The notes under the pieces were generated by a model that was not told the origin of the DNA, made no database searches, and was given only the letters and a program-made list of their open reading frames with translations. A program made the position numbers and the translations under genes. From an uncultured Opitutales bacterium (GTDB taxonomy: Bacteria; Verrucomicrobiota; Verrucomicrobiia; Opitutales; Coraliomargaritaceae), in the NCBI GenBank assembly GCA_937775295.1, contig CALKBZ010000013.1:62001-126000 (forward strand): DNA of 64,000 nt, given 5' to 3'. The stretch's first letter is position 1, and every line of letters begins with the position of its first letter. Shown here piece after piece: positions 49,813-60,949 of the stretch.

Positions 49813-49935
49813 AGTATTGAATTAGTAATTAAGATGAAGGTCCGCCGGAAATGGCGAAGCAATGAGGAACAAAAAATGAATGGCGAATCAAGAACAGTAT
49901 GCTATTTCTAACTTCTAATTCGTAATTTCTGAAGG

Positions 49936-50913
49936 TTACGCCATCAGCTTCAGAGCGGCAGCGATGATACGCTCTTCGTTCGGGATCTGCCAGTCTTCGA
50001 GGGGCTTGGCGTAAACCTGCGGTGCGTCGATGGAGGATACACGATAAACGGGTGCATCAAGGTAATCGAAGGCTTTGAACTGAATCAAGTGCGAGATCTG
50101 AGCGTCGACACCGCAGTATGGTTTGTTCTCTTCGACGAGTAGCGCGCGGCCAGTCTTCTTGACTGAGTTGAGAATCGTCTCTTCGTCCAGTGGACGGATG
50201 GAGCGCAAGTCCACGACTTCGACGCTGATTCCATGCGTCTCTTCCATGGTCTTGGCAGCCTGTAATGAGAACATGGCGCAGCGGCCATGCGAGATGATGG
50301 TCATGTCGTCGCCTTCTTTGAGGATATTGGCGACGCCTAGCTCGATGATGTATTCTTCTTCCGGAACTTCCCACTTTTCTCCGTAGAGCAGGGTGTTTTC
50401 CATCACGAAGACGGGGTCATTGTCGCGAATCGCCGCTTTCATGAGTCCCTTGGCATCGTAGGCATTGGATGGGCAGACGACTTTTAGCCCGGGGTGGTTG
50501 GCCACCATGTTTTCCAAGGTGTGCGAGTGAGTCGCGCCGACGTTGCCGCCGCCATTGGCTGGGCCGCGGACGACGATCGGCACATTCATCAAACCGCCGG
50601 ACATGTAGCGGCAAAAGGATGCATTATTGAAGAGTTGGTCAATCGCAACATAGCTGAACGACATGAACATCATCTCGATGACTGGTCGGATGCCGAGCAT
50701 GGAGGCGCCGATGGCTAGGCCCGAGAAGGCAGCTTCAGAGATCGGTGTATCGATCACGCGCTTGTCGCCGTGCTTGGCCCAGAGCCCTTCGGTGACCTTG
50801 TAGGCGCCGTTGTATTCGGCGACTTCTTCGCCCATGATGCAGACGTTTTCGTCACGTTGGAGCTCTTCGTCGAGTGCTTGCTTTATAGCTTCGCGGTAAG
50901 TGATAAGTGGCAT
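49936..50913 (-). CDS. pdhB: pyruvate dehydrogenase E1 component beta subunit
   Basis: Beta half of the thiamine-diphosphate-dependent E1 heterotetramer, 325 residues. Key blocks: CIMGEEVAEYNGAYKVTEGL (cofactor Glu), the IDTPISEAAFSGLAIGAS block, and the C-terminal transketolase domain with SHGRCAMFSLQAAKTMEE and VVDLRSIRPLDEETIL. Length is normal. It is flanked by pdhA (75-bp gap) and pdhC (123-bp gap) on the same strand. Confidence 0.96.
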   Translation of the reverse strand: MPLITYREAIKQALDEELQRDENVCIMGEEVAEYNGAYKVTEGLWAKHGDKRVIDTPISEAAFSGLAIGASMLGIRPVIEMMFMSFSYVAIDQLFNNASFCRYMSGGLMNVPIVVRGPANGGGNVGATHSHTLENMVANHPGLKVVCPSNAYDAKGLMKAAIRDNDPVFVMENTLLYGEKWEVPEEEYIIELGVANILKEGDDMTIISHGRCAMFSLQAAKTMEETHGISVEVVDLRSIRPLDEETILNSVKKTGRALLVEENKPYCGVDAQISHLIQFKAFDYLDAPVYRVSSIDAPQVYAKPLEDWQIPNEERIIAAALKLMA

Positions 50914-50988
50914 TATATAAAAGGAGTTAGAAGTTAGAAGTTGGAAGGCTGATGTCAGTATTCCTAATTTCTAATTCTCAATTGGTTT

Positions 50989-52083
<1,095 letters not shown>

Positions 52084-52202
52084 AATAGCGGAGCAAACGA
52101 AATTTGCATAAATCACATCGATGACAAGTAAATTGAGGCGTTCAGACCATAGGACTGTGTTATCGGGTCGCTTAGTAGAAACACTGATCTCAGCTTTGCG
52201 GT

Positions 52203-52745
52203 CTATTTCCTGAGCAGCCGATCGCGCAGTTGCAAGGAGATCGGCTGCTCGCCGAGCCAGATTTGTAGGTAGTATTGGGCAAATTCCTTGCCAGCAATGG
52301 TGATCAACTGCTTGCCGTTGATTGCAAAGGTGGTGCCGCTGCCGGCAATATAGGTTAGCGATGAGATGTCTCCGCTGTGAACGGATCGGTAAGTCGCGTG
52401 TAGTTGCTCTGTGTCGGCCATGATTCGCGATCGGGCCTCGGCGCTGAGGTTTTTGACGAGCATGTGATCCGCCGACTTTAGAATCTTTGCCTTAGAGATG
52501 CTGCGTAAATAGCGGAATTCGAGGCGAAATGAGCAATTGCGCGTCAACACCTCATCTGCGGTCGCGCCGGCTTCTGTGAACAGGGCCGCATCGTAAAGCT
52601 TGAAGAATATTTTGTGGGTGACGCGGTGCTCTCCCATTTTTGGATAACTCACCCCTTCGATGGTTGATGATCCGGCAAACACACCAGCTCGCACGGAACT
52701 GATTGGGAGCAGCGCAACGATCAAAAGGAGGATTCGCCGGCACAT
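52203..52745 (-). CDS. chalcone isomerase-like exported protein
   Basis: A 180-residue protein with a signal peptide (MCRRILLLIVALLPISSVRA). The chalcone-isomerase-fold domain shows THKIFFKLYDAALFTEAGA, RLEFRYLRSISKAKI and the C-terminal GKEFAQYYLQIWLGEQPISL. Bacterial members are not thought to cyclise chalcones; their role is unknown, possibly fatty-acid binding. It lies 2 bp downstream of the SDR gene at 52748, so the two form a transcription unit. Confidence 0.85.
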   Translation of the reverse strand: MCRRILLLIVALLPISSVRAGVFAGSSTIEGVSYPKMGEHRVTHKIFFKLYDAALFTEAGATADEVLTRNCSFRLEFRYLRSISKAKILKSADHMLVKNLSAEARSRIMADTEQLHATYRSVHSGDISSLTYIAGSGTTFAINGKQLITIAGKEFAQYYLQIWLGEQPISLQLRDRLLRK

Positions 52746-52747
52746 AA

Positions 52748-53506
52748 TTACATCTTCGGTTTGGGCACAATGGTCGAGATGCCGCCATCGATCGTAAATA
52801 CCTGACCTGTTACAAAGCGGGCGTTATCAGAGAGCAGCCATTCAGCGAGACTCGCAATGTCATCTGGGCGAGCGATGTCACCGAGTGGGTGCATCCGTTT
52901 TGATATCTCCAACATCTTTGGGTTACTGGTCATCGGACCTGCGAGCGGCGTGTCGGTCAGGCTGGGGGCGATCGCATTGATACGCAGACCGCGCGGTGCG
53001 TAGGTAGCTGCGGCAGAGCGGACCATGGCTTCGATGCCACCCTTTGCAGCGGCGATCGCTTCGTGGTTGGCGATCCCGACTTGCGCGGCAGCCGTACTAA
53101 AGAACAGGCAGCTGCCACGGCTTTGTCGACTCATATGCTTGGTCGCTGCCCGTAGTGCGTAAAATGCGCTACTGAGGTTGGTCAGGACGGTGTGGTGCCA
53201 ATCCTCGGTGGAGGTGAGGTGCGCAGGCTTGAGGAAAATCGACCCAATCGCATGTGCGTAGGCATCGATTTGGCCGTGGGTTGCGATGATCTGTTCAAAG
53301 CAGGTGCTGAGCGCTTCTGGGTCGGTTGCGTCGCAGATGTGAGTTTCGATCTCTGGATGCCGGGCGCGTAGTGCTTCGAGTCCCTGCGCATTACGGGCAA
53401 ATCCGATGACGCGATCACCAGTGCCGGAGAGCTGCTCAGCCAATGAGGAGCCAATGCCACCACTAATGCCGCCGATGACCACGGTTTTTTGTTCGGTTGT
53501 ATTCAT
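52748..53506 (-). CDS. short-chain dehydrogenase/reductase
   Basis: A 252-residue SDR with the cofactor motif VIGGISGGIGSSLAEQL. Its DAxD region is THICDATDP and its N-A-I site is AHAIGSIFLK. The catalytic Ser/Lys are in FFSTAAAQVG and NHEAIAAAKGGIEAMV; the usual Tyr of Tyr-x3-Lys is Ile here. The C-terminus GRPDDIASLAEWLL (as ARPDDIASLAEWLL) and FVTGQVFTIDGGIS is standard. Substrate unknown. It precedes the chalcone-isomerase-like gene. Confidence 0.88.
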   Translation of the reverse strand: MNTTEQKTVVIGGISGGIGSSLAEQLSGTGDRVIGFARNAQGLEALRARHPEIETHICDATDPEALSTCFEQIIATHGQIDAYAHAIGSIFLKPAHLTSTEDWHHTVLTNLSSAFYALRAATKHMSRQSRGSCLFFSTAAAQVGIANHEAIAAAKGGIEAMVRSAAATYAPRGLRINAIAPSLTDTPLAGPMTSNPKMLEISKRMHPLGDIARPDDIASLAEWLLSDNARFVTGQVFTIDGGISTIVPKPKM

Positions 53507-53825
53507 AGTTACTAGTCGTTATAGAGCTGAATACATTACTATTAATTATTATCCAATTCGACAAATAGTCCTACTCTGTGAGTAAAATCGCTCACTACGT
53601 TAGTAGCGACTGGCTTTATGCTGGGAGTCTGATCGGCAACCCATAACCCGTGGCGTCTGCGCTTGCGTAGGCCAATTTGTGAGCTTCCATTACTTCTGGC
53701 CGCCGCAAGCGACGACACTACGTGGCAACTTTCGCAATTGCAGCTGCTGATCAGCTTCTGCGCGTTTCTAGCTTGAAAGCCACCAGCAGAGCCACACCTT
53801 TGGCTACTTTCCCATTTTTCCTGTC
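53507..53825. repeat. repeat words upstream of valS (families B and E)
   Basis: This 319-bp gap between divergent genes holds GTAGCGACTGGCTTTATGCT (53603-53622, family B) and GCCGCAAGCGACGACACTAC (about 53702, family E). The rest shows no gene. Promoters for the SDR gene and valS must lie here. Confidence 0.65.
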
Positions 53826-56562
53826 ATGTCTGAAATCGCAAAAGCTTACGAACCCAAAGAAGTCGAACAACGCTGGTATACCAACTGGCTCGAAGCGGGA
53901 TGCTTTAAAGCGGTCGCTGATTCGGCGAAGGAGCCATATGCGATCATGATTCCGCCGCCGAATGTCACTGGCATGCTGCACATGGGCCACGTGTTGGATA
54001 ACACTTTGCAGGACATCTTCGTGCGCCGGGCGCGTCTCGAAGGCAAGGCAGTGCTCTGGCAACCAGGTACCGACCACGCGGGCATTGCCACTCAGACCAA
54101 GGTTGAGAAGCAGCTCCGCGCGGAGACTGGGCAAACGAAATACGACCTCGGCCGTGAGGGCTTCCTCGAGAAAGTCTGGGACTTCCGTGAGGAATCCGGC
54201 GGCGTCATTTTAAACCAATTGCAAAAGCTTGGCGCATCCTGCGACTGGGATCGCACCAGCTTCACTCTCGATGAGGACTACTCGAAGGCCGTGCTCACCG
54301 CATTCGTGTCTTTCTATAAGCGTGGTTACGTCTATCGTGGCAAGCGCATGGTCAACTGGTGCCCTGCCACGCATACCGCGATTTCCGACGAAGAGGTGAA
54401 CATGAAGCCGCAGAGTGGCTTCTTTTATAAAATGCGCTACGAGCTGGTGCAGCCAGACGGCGAACGCACGCATCTCGAAATTTCCACCACACGCCCCGAA
54501 ACCCTCATGGGCGACACTGCGGTCGCGGTGCATCCAGAGGACGAGCGTTACAAGCACTTGATTGGCAAGACGATATGGCGGCCGTTCCCGAAGGCAGAAA
54601 TTCCGATTGTTGGCGACGAATATGTTGACCGCGAGTTTGGCACCGGTTGCCTCAAAGTCACGCCCGCGCACGATAAGAATGACTTCGAGATCGGCCAGCG
54701 TCACGGCCTTGAAACGATCGAAGTGATCGACCACGAAGGTAAGCTCAATGCCCTTGCAGGCGCGGAGTTCGACGGCATGGACCGATTCAAGGCGCGTAAA
54801 GTGGCTGCGCAAAAGCTCGATGACATGGGCCTACTGATCGCGCGTGAGCCCTACGAAAACACCGTCGGCTTCTCAGAGCGTGGCGATGTGCCGATCGAGC
54901 CGCGCCTCTCGGAGCAATGGTTCCTCAAATACCCGAAGGTCGAAGAGGCCAAGAGGGCGGTCGAAAATGGCACGATCAAATTTCACCCAGATCGCTGGAA
55001 GAAGACTTACCTGCACTGGCTCAATGGCATTCAAGACTGGTGCATCAGCCGCCAACTCTGGTGGGGCCATCGCATTCCGGTCTGGTATAAAAAGGGGGCA
55101 GATCGCTCGGAGCTCGATTTTGACAATCCTGCGCATGTGCATGTGTCGGTCGAAGGCCCATCTGACCCTGAGAACTGGCAGCAAGAAGACGACGTGCTCG
55201 ACACCTGGGCCTCGTCGTATCTGTGGCCGATGGCGAATCTGGGTTGGCCGAAGCCAACTGCAGAGCAGCAGAAGGAGCTCGATTTCTGGTATCCGACATC
55301 CGTGCTGGTGACTGGCTTCGATATTATTTTCTTCTGGGTAGCCCGCATGATTATGGCAGGTATCGAGCTGTATGGCGACGATGCCAAGGACCTGTCCGAT
55401 GAAGAACTCGCTAAGCGTATCCCGTTTAAGAACGTGTTCATTCACGGCCTCATTCGCGATGAAAAGGGCCGCAAAATGTCGAAATCACTCGGCAATTCGC
55501 CTGATCCTCTCGATTTGATCGAGAAATACGGCGCCGATGGTTTGCGCTTTGGTATTTGTAACATCGCCCCGTCGGGTTCGGATATTCTGTTCAATGAGGA
55601 GCGTATCCAGATCGGTCGTAATTTCTCCAACAAGCTGTGGAATGCTTCGCGCTTCCGTCAAATGTCCGGGCCGATGGCGGACAATTCCAGCTTAGCAGCG
55701 ATTCTGAGTCGGATCGACACCAGCTCTGTGCGACGATTACGATCATTGGATTCTGGCGCGCCTGACCGAAGTGACTGCCGAGATTGAGAAGTGCTTTGGC
55801 CACTACGAAATTGCACCACTGACGCACTTGATCTACGCCTTTTTCTGGGGCGACTTCTGCGATTGGTATGTGGAAGCCTCCAAGGGCAAGCTCCGTGGTG
55901 ACGAAGCCTTGCGCGACAACTGTCTCGCGATTCAGGATCTGGTGATTCGCCAAGTGCTGCAGCTCGCCAATCCGGTGATTCCGCACATTACCGAAGAGCT
56001 CTGGAAGGGGCTCGGCTACGATGCCTCGGTGGCGTATATTCAAAACACCAAGCTCACTTCGGCGGCAGATCTCGAAGCCGCACTCTCTGCGGACACGTCT
56101 GCGGCGGCGCGTGTGGTCAGCTTGCAGGAATTGATTACCCAGGCGCGTGCGCTCAAGTCACAGTATAATTTGGCCAACAAGCGCGACGTCGCGGTACTGT
56201 ATGCTGCCGAAGGTGATGCGATCAAAGTGATCGCGGATAACGCCAGCTTGGTGCAAACCCTAGCTGGGATTGTGCTCACCGCAGTCGATGGCGCACAGCC
56301 AGATGGCTTGCCCGCAGCGGTCACGCCACTTGGCACGCTGTATCTTGATTTGAGCAGCTCGATTGATGTCGAAGCCGAAAAGGCGCGCCTCAGTAAGGAG
56401 CTCGGTAAGCTCAACCAGCTCGTCGCGGCGGGCGAAGGCAAGTTGAAGAACTCCAAATTTGTCGACAGTGCCCCAGCGAAGATTGTTGAAGGCGCGCGCA
56501 AGCAACTCGCCGAGACCACCGAGAAGCGCGACGAAACCAAGCGCATCTTAGCGAGCCTGTAA
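53826..56562 (+). CDS. valS: valine-tRNA ligase, interrupted by an apparent frameshift
   Basis: Charges tRNA-Val. The first frame (53826 to about 55725) starts MSEIAKAYEPKEVEQRWYTN. It carries the HIGH-type PPPNVTGMLHMGH, the editing-domain segment and KMSKS (GRKMSKSLGNSPDP). The reading frame then changes between about 55715 and 55728: the natural continuation LCDDYDHWILARLTEVTAEI is in the +1 frame, running to 56562. The second part has the anticodon-binding domain and the C-terminal coiled coil (KLNQLVAAGEGKLKN). Total length is normal (about 912 codons). An essential gene broken in one base suggests a sequence error more than a true pseudogene. Confidence 0.9.
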
Positions 56563-56565
56563 TTT

Positions 56566-56915
56566 GTCGCACCGTCCCAGCTAATTCCTGGCATAAAGCC
56601 AGTCGCTACGCACACACTGCGCGGGAGGGACGACCGCCGCGTCGTCCGCATTTCCACCCCGCGATTGTCGCACCGTCCCAGCTAATTCCTGGCATAAAGC
56701 CAGTCGCTACGCACACACTGCGCGGGAGGGACGACCGCCGCGTCGTCCGCATTTCCACCCCGCGATTGTCGCACTGTCCCTGCTAATTCCTGGCATAAAG
56801 CCAGTCGCTACGCACACACTGCGCGGGAGGGACGACCTCCGCGTCGTCCGCATTTCCACCCCGCGATTGTCGCACCGTCCCTGCTAATTCCTGGCATAAA
56901 GCCAGTCGCTACCAA
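56566..56915. repeat. 101-bp tandem repeats after valS
   Basis: About three and a half copies with period 101 bp (starts 56566, 56667, 56768, 56869). Each has GTCGCACCGTCCCAGCTAAT, a family B word CTGGCATAAAGCCAGTCGCT, ACACACTGCGC and a family C word GGGAGGGACGACCGCCGCGT. Differences between copies are only one or two bases. They lie in the convergent gap after valS. Confidence 0.95.
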
Positions 56916-56984
56916 CGCAGCGAGCTAGTTTACTCATGGAGAAGGACTATTCGTCGAATCGAATGCGCATCGATCGAATTCAAT

Positions 56985-57086
56985 GCTTGGTTGGTGGAGG
57001 GCAACGCTCCGTCGTTGCCACCTATTTAGCCCGCATTCGAACCTGACGCATCGCAATGGCGCAGCATTGTCCTCCACCAACCAAGC
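56985..57086. repeat. inverted repeat with 16-bp perfect arms
   Basis: GCTTGGTTGGTGGAGG (56985-57000) and CCTCCACCAACCAAGC (57071-57086) are exact inverted copies. A smaller hairpin (GGCAACG...CGTTGCC, 57000-57019) is nested at the left end. The words ATGTAGCCTCGA and GTGAGATCG at 57125-57165 resemble the trmB-phoR gap at 7090-7135. No gene is supported here. Confidence 0.85.
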
Positions 57087-57266
57087 GCAAATAGCTGCAA
57101 AATGGTATAATCGAGGCGCGGTAAATGTAGCCTCGATAGTCGAAGGGGCGCAACGTGAGATCGAGGCGCGAACGACTCGGGGCAGTCTCCCCACTCATTT
57201 CCCTGACTTCCGTCGCCTGTTTTCTGGCGACGGATCGCTCCTGCCACTCAACTCACCCGCCCAAAG

Positions 57267-57294
57267 AAAAACCCCAGCGTGAGCTGGGGTTTTT
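57267..57294 (-). terminator. intrinsic terminator after the Ala/Thr-rich repeat protein gene
   Basis: AAAAACCCCAGC-GTGA-GCTGGGGTTTTT: a perfect stem with A and T runs. It lies about 23 bp beyond the stop of the minus-strand gene 57317-58396, and would also stop transcription from the plus strand. Confidence 0.92.
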
Positions 57295-57316
57295 GAAAGT
57301 GTGCTGATAAACGGTT

Positions 57317-58396
57317 TTACTGTTCGGGTGTGTTCGGACTTGTAATCACCGTGTCGTCGTCTTCTGGGGTAACTACTGGGTCGTCGTCTTCTGTGTCGAC
57401 AACGTCGGGTGTGGCTTCTGACTCTGAAGTCGCCGCTTCTGTTGTGCCTTTCTCGACTGCTCCCTCGACTGCGCTCTCCTCAACTCCTGCTTCGGTGGCA
57501 GCTTCAGTCGCGCCAGTGGAAACTGCTTCTGCTGCTGCACCTACATCGCCGCCTTCGGCTGTAGTCGCATCGGTCGCACCGGTGGTCGCACCTGATGATA
57601 CCGCTGCAATCGCAGCGACCGTCGATGTGTCGCCATCGCTTGAAGTCGCTCCGATCGCACCTGTAGTCGCGCCACTTGTGGCCGCTTTAACTGCTGCGAT
57701 TGTGTCGTTACCAGAGGTGGCTTCAACCGCTGCAGTCGTTGCTCCGTTGGCCGCTGCTGTAATGGCTTCAGTGGCCGATGTGTCGCCATCGCTTGAAGTC
57801 GCTTCGATCGCACCTGAAGTCGCGCCGTTGGCGGCTGCTGTAATGGCTGCGGTTGTGTCAGCTGAATTATCGCCTTCAGTCGCTTCGATCGCACCTGAAG
57901 TCGCGCCGTTGGCTGCTGCTGTAATGACTTCAGTGGTCGATGCTGCACTGTCGTCTGAAGTGGCTTCAATCGCGCCTTGAACGACACCGCTTGCTGCTGC
58001 TGCAATCATTGCAGTGTCGCCGCCAGATGCTTCTACGGCTGCGCTGACGACTGCGGAAGCAACGCTTGTAATTGCGGAACTTGCTGCGTCCGCGCTAATT
58101 GCAGGGATTGCTTGAATTTGCACTGTAAATGCACTCATCACCGCCGCTGCGATGATTTGCGTTTTCGCTGCTGTTAGAGTCGGCACTAAACCGTAGGCGC
58201 CAGTCATGACTGAATCGATCGCGGCTTGCACGGCAACCGGGTCACTCAGGTCCAAGCTTTGATCGGCGAGCGCCGTTACGACGAGTCCATCGACGCTCGT
58301 TTGCAGTACCGTGGTATCTTGAGCTGAAAGCACTGAACTAAAGCAGCAGACTAAGCAAATTAGAAGTGCGCGAGTAAGATTCTGTTTGATTTTCAT
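57317..58396 (-). CDS. secreted Ala/Thr/Ser-rich repeat protein
   Basis: A 359-residue unrecognised protein. A signal peptide (MKIKQNLTRALLICLVCCFS to about residue 25, cut near LSAQ) is followed by a unique region of about 90 residues. A repeat domain (about 125-290) then has roughly 28-residue units like ITAAANGATSGAIEATxxDG. The tail (about 300-359) is acidic, DTEDDDPVVTPEDDD. The repeats contain no aromatic residue or Cys and could form a helical rod. There is no membrane anchor or sorting motif. Its neighbour is hisA, with no evident link. Convergent to valS. Confidence 0.8.
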   Translation of the reverse strand: MKIKQNLTRALLICLVCCFSSVLSAQDTTVLQTSVDGLVVTALADQSLDLSDPVAVQAAIDSVMTGAYGLVPTLTAAKTQIIAAAVMSAFTVQIQAIPAISADAASSAITSVASAVVSAAVEASGGDTAMIAAAASGVVQGAIEATSDDSAASTTEVITAAANGATSGAIEATEGDNSADTTAAITAAANGATSGAIEATSSDGDTSATEAITAAANGATTAAVEATSGNDTIAAVKAATSGATTGAIGATSSDGDTSTVAAIAAVSSGATTGATDATTAEGGDVGAAAEAVSTGATEAATEAGVEESAVEGAVEKGTTEAATSESEATPDVVDTEDDDPVVTPEDDDTVITSPNTPEQ

Positions 58397-58504
58397 GATT
58401 TAAGGTATTTTAAAATACTAAGTATCAATGAATTGGTGAGGAATGTCTATCACGATTTTTATTTATTTTTCGGCCCTCATGTGATTTCCCCAAATTTTTT
58501 TTGT

Positions 58505-59284
58505 ATGACTCTATTTCGTCCATGTATCGATCTCCATGCGGGTAAGGTAAAGCAAATCGTCGGCGGCACCCTGAGTGACGACGGCGCCGGCTTGCAGACA
58601 AATTTTGAGAGTGATCGTCCCGCAGGTTATTACGGAGATCTTTATCGCCAAGATGCGTTAACCGGTGGGCATGTGATCAAGCTTGGGCCGGATAACGATC
58701 GCGCCGCGCGTGAGGCATTGGCGGTGTATCCGCGTGGCTTGCAGGTCGGCGGCGGTATTCGTGGCGAGAATGCAGCCAGCTGGCTAGAGGCGGGAGCGAG
58801 CCATGTGATTGTTACGTCGTGGCTATTTGACGACGAAGGTCATTTTCGGGCGGAGCGCTTGGATGCGCTGGTAGCGGAGGTCGGTAAAGAGCGGCTCGTC
58901 TTGGACCTGAGTTGCCGCTCGGATGGGGCGGGCTGGGTCGTCGCGATGAATCGCTGGCAAACACCGACCGATCTCACTGTGAACCCCGCAACACTCCGCC
59001 AGCTGGCGCATTCCTGTGATGAATTTCTGATCCACGCTGCCGACGTTGAGGGCAAGTGCGAGGGGATTGATACCCGCTTGGTGGAGTTTCTCGGCGCACA
59101 TGTGACCATCCCGGTGACCTATGCCGGCGGGGTACATGCCTACAGTGACCTGCAAACCGTGAACGATCTGAGTGGAGGCAAGGTCGATCTGACCATCGGT
59201 AGCGCACTCGATCTTTTTGGAGGCAATCAGGTATGCTATGCCGACTGTGTCACGTGGAATCGTGAGCGTGGGGGTGTTCGTTGA
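58505..59284 (+). CDS. hisA: HisA-type phosphoribosylformimino isomerase, eukaryote-like form
   Basis: Isomerises ProFAR to PRFAR in histidine synthesis. I start at the ATG at 58505 (259 residues; MTLFRPCIDLHAGKVKQIVG). The sequence matches the fungal/plant HIS6 form, not the usual bacterial HisA. Diagnostic stretches are AGYYGDLYRQDALTGGHVIK, LQVGGGIRGENAASWLEAGA, RLVLDLSCR and FLIHAADVEGKCEGID, plus KVDLTIGSALDLFGG. The active-site Asp are in CIDLH and AADVEG. The form occurs in some bacteria too. No other his gene adjoins it. Confidence 0.92.
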   Translation: MTLFRPCIDLHAGKVKQIVGGTLSDDGAGLQTNFESDRPAGYYGDLYRQDALTGGHVIKLGPDNDRAAREALAVYPRGLQVGGGIRGENAASWLEAGASHVIVTSWLFDDEGHFRAERLDALVAEVGKERLVLDLSCRSDGAGWVVAMNRWQTPTDLTVNPATLRQLAHSCDEFLIHAADVEGKCEGIDTRLVEFLGAHVTIPVTYAGGVHAYSDLQTVNDLSGGKVDLTIGSALDLFGGNQVCYADCVTWNRERGGVR

Positions 59285-59427
59285 ACCTAGAAAGAGTAGT
59301 CAGAATCCAGAAGACAGCACCCAAGGGCATAATAAAGATCAGAGTTGAACAGCAATCACGACGAGTTTCCAGCGATCTCTGCGCCTTGTGAGAACGAAAA
59401 ATGAAAAATGAATAGGCATACGTATAA

Positions 59428-59630
59428 GTCTCGCGCAGAGGCGCAGGGGAGCAGAGGTTAAAATGATGGATGAAAAAACAATAGAAACTAACTCAAACCT
59501 ACCTACGACTGACTGGGAATAAGCTTGGATATTGACTCAATTTTGGAGGCGAAGTGATGAAGGCCGACATCACACGCTGCGTGAACGGCCTGTCCGAATA
59601 AGTCTCTGCGCCCCTGCGCCTCTGCGCGAA
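59428..59630 (+). pseudogene. internally deleted GxxExxY element with both end sequences
   Basis: Left end word TCTCGCGCAGAGGCGCAGGG (from 59428) is followed by a start at ATG 59463 (MMDEKTIETNS), which stops soon at TAA after TDWE. From about 59527 the DNA continues as the 3' end of a GxxExxY gene, nearly identical to 61255-61333 (GGAGGCGAAGTGATGAA and CACACGCTGCGTGAACGGCC) up to the stop at 59601. Directly after it the right end word appears, CTCTGCGCCCCTGCGCCTCT (from 59603), the inverse of the left one. The coding region has lost its middle, including the catalytic core. Confidence 0.75.
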
Positions 59631-60949
59631 CACGGCAAGTCGCGTGGTTTTTTTAGATTGTCCTGAATGGCACTGTCAGTAACGGTCGTTCGGGAAGCTG
59701 ACAGAGTAAATAGAATGATCTCGCGCAGAGGCGCAGAGGCGCTGAGCTTTTTGCAATGGAAGAGCATTTTTAGGAGAAGATGTCTCTTGATGAATGTGTT
59801 CACTCTGCGCCCCTGCGCCTCTGCGCGAAAACGGCAAGTCGCATGGTTTTTTTGGATTGTCCTGAATGGCACTGTCGGTAGCGGTCGTTCGGGAAGCTGA
59901 CAGAGTAAATAGAATGATCTCGCGCAGAGGCGCAGAGGCGCTGAGCTTTTTGCAATGGAAGAGCATTTTTAGGGGAAGATGTCTCTTGATAAATGTGTTC
60001 ACTCTGCGCCCCTGCGCCTCTGCGCGAAAACGGCAAGTCGCATGGTTTTTTTGGATTGTCCTGAATGGCACTGTCGGTAGCGGTCGTTCGGGAAGCTGAC
60101 AGAGTAAATAGAATGATCTCGCGCAGAGGCGCAGAGGCGCTGAGCTTTTTGCAATGGAAGAGCATTTTTAGGGGAAGATGTCTCTTGATAATTGTGTTCA
60201 CTCTGCGCCCCTGCGCCTCTGCGCGAAAACGGCAAGTCGCATGGTTTTTTTGGATTGTCCTGAATGGCACTGTCGGTAGCGGTCGTTCGGGAAGCTGACA
60301 GAGTAAATAGAATGATCTCGCGCAGAGGCGCAGAGGCGCTGAGCTTTTTGCAATGGAAGAGCATTTTTAGGGGAAGATGTCTCTTGATAATTGTGTTCAC
60401 TCTGCGCCCCTGCGCCTCTGCGCGAACACGGCAAGTCGCATGGTTTTTTTGGATTGTCCTGAATGGCACTGTCGGTAGCGGTCGTTCGGGAAGCTGACAG
60501 AGTAAATAGAATGATCTCGCGCAGAGGCGCAGAGGCGCTGAGCTTTTTGCAATGGAAGAGCATTTTTAGGGGAAGATGTCTCTTGATAATTGTGTTCACT
60601 CTGCGCCCCTGCGCCTCTGCGCGAAAACGGCAAGTCGCATGGTTTTTTTGGATTGTCCTGAATGGCACTGTCAGTAACGGTCGTTCGGGAAGCTCACAGA
60701 GTAAATAGAATGATCTCGCGCAGAGGCGCAGAGGCGCTGAGCTTTTTGCTATGAAAGAGCATTTTTAGGAGAAGATGTCTCTTGATGAATGTGTTCACTC
60801 TGCGCCCCTGCGCCTCTGCGCGAAAACGGCAAGTCGCATGGTTTTTTTGGATTGTCCTGAATGGCACTGTCAGTAACGGTCGTTCGGGAAGCTCACAGAG
60901 TAAATAGAATGATCTCGCGCAGAGGCGCAGAGGCGCGGAGCTTTTTGTG
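59603..60949. repeat. 199-bp tandem array of GxxExxY end sequences (family D)
   Basis: Six full 199-bp periods, with the left end word TCTCGCGCAGAGGCGCAGAG starting at 59719, 59918, 60117, 60316, 60515, 60714 and 60913. Each unit holds the left word, a 56-bp core with a mini-frame ATGGAAGAGCATTTTTAG, and the right word CTCTGCGCCCCTGCGCCTCT. That ~111-bp piece looks like the intact gene's surroundings with the gene removed. An 88-bp spacer containing TTTTTTTGGATTGTCCTGAA then follows. The last left word leads directly into the intact gene. Long frames on both strands here are by-products. Confidence 0.93.

Noticed and set aside
59570-60708. Repeated 77- and 156-codon frames
   Set aside because: Generated by the 199-bp tandem array; same sequence in every unit.
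59603-60949. CRISPR array
   Set aside because: Units are identical including the sequence between the palindromes; there are no unique spacers and no cas genes.
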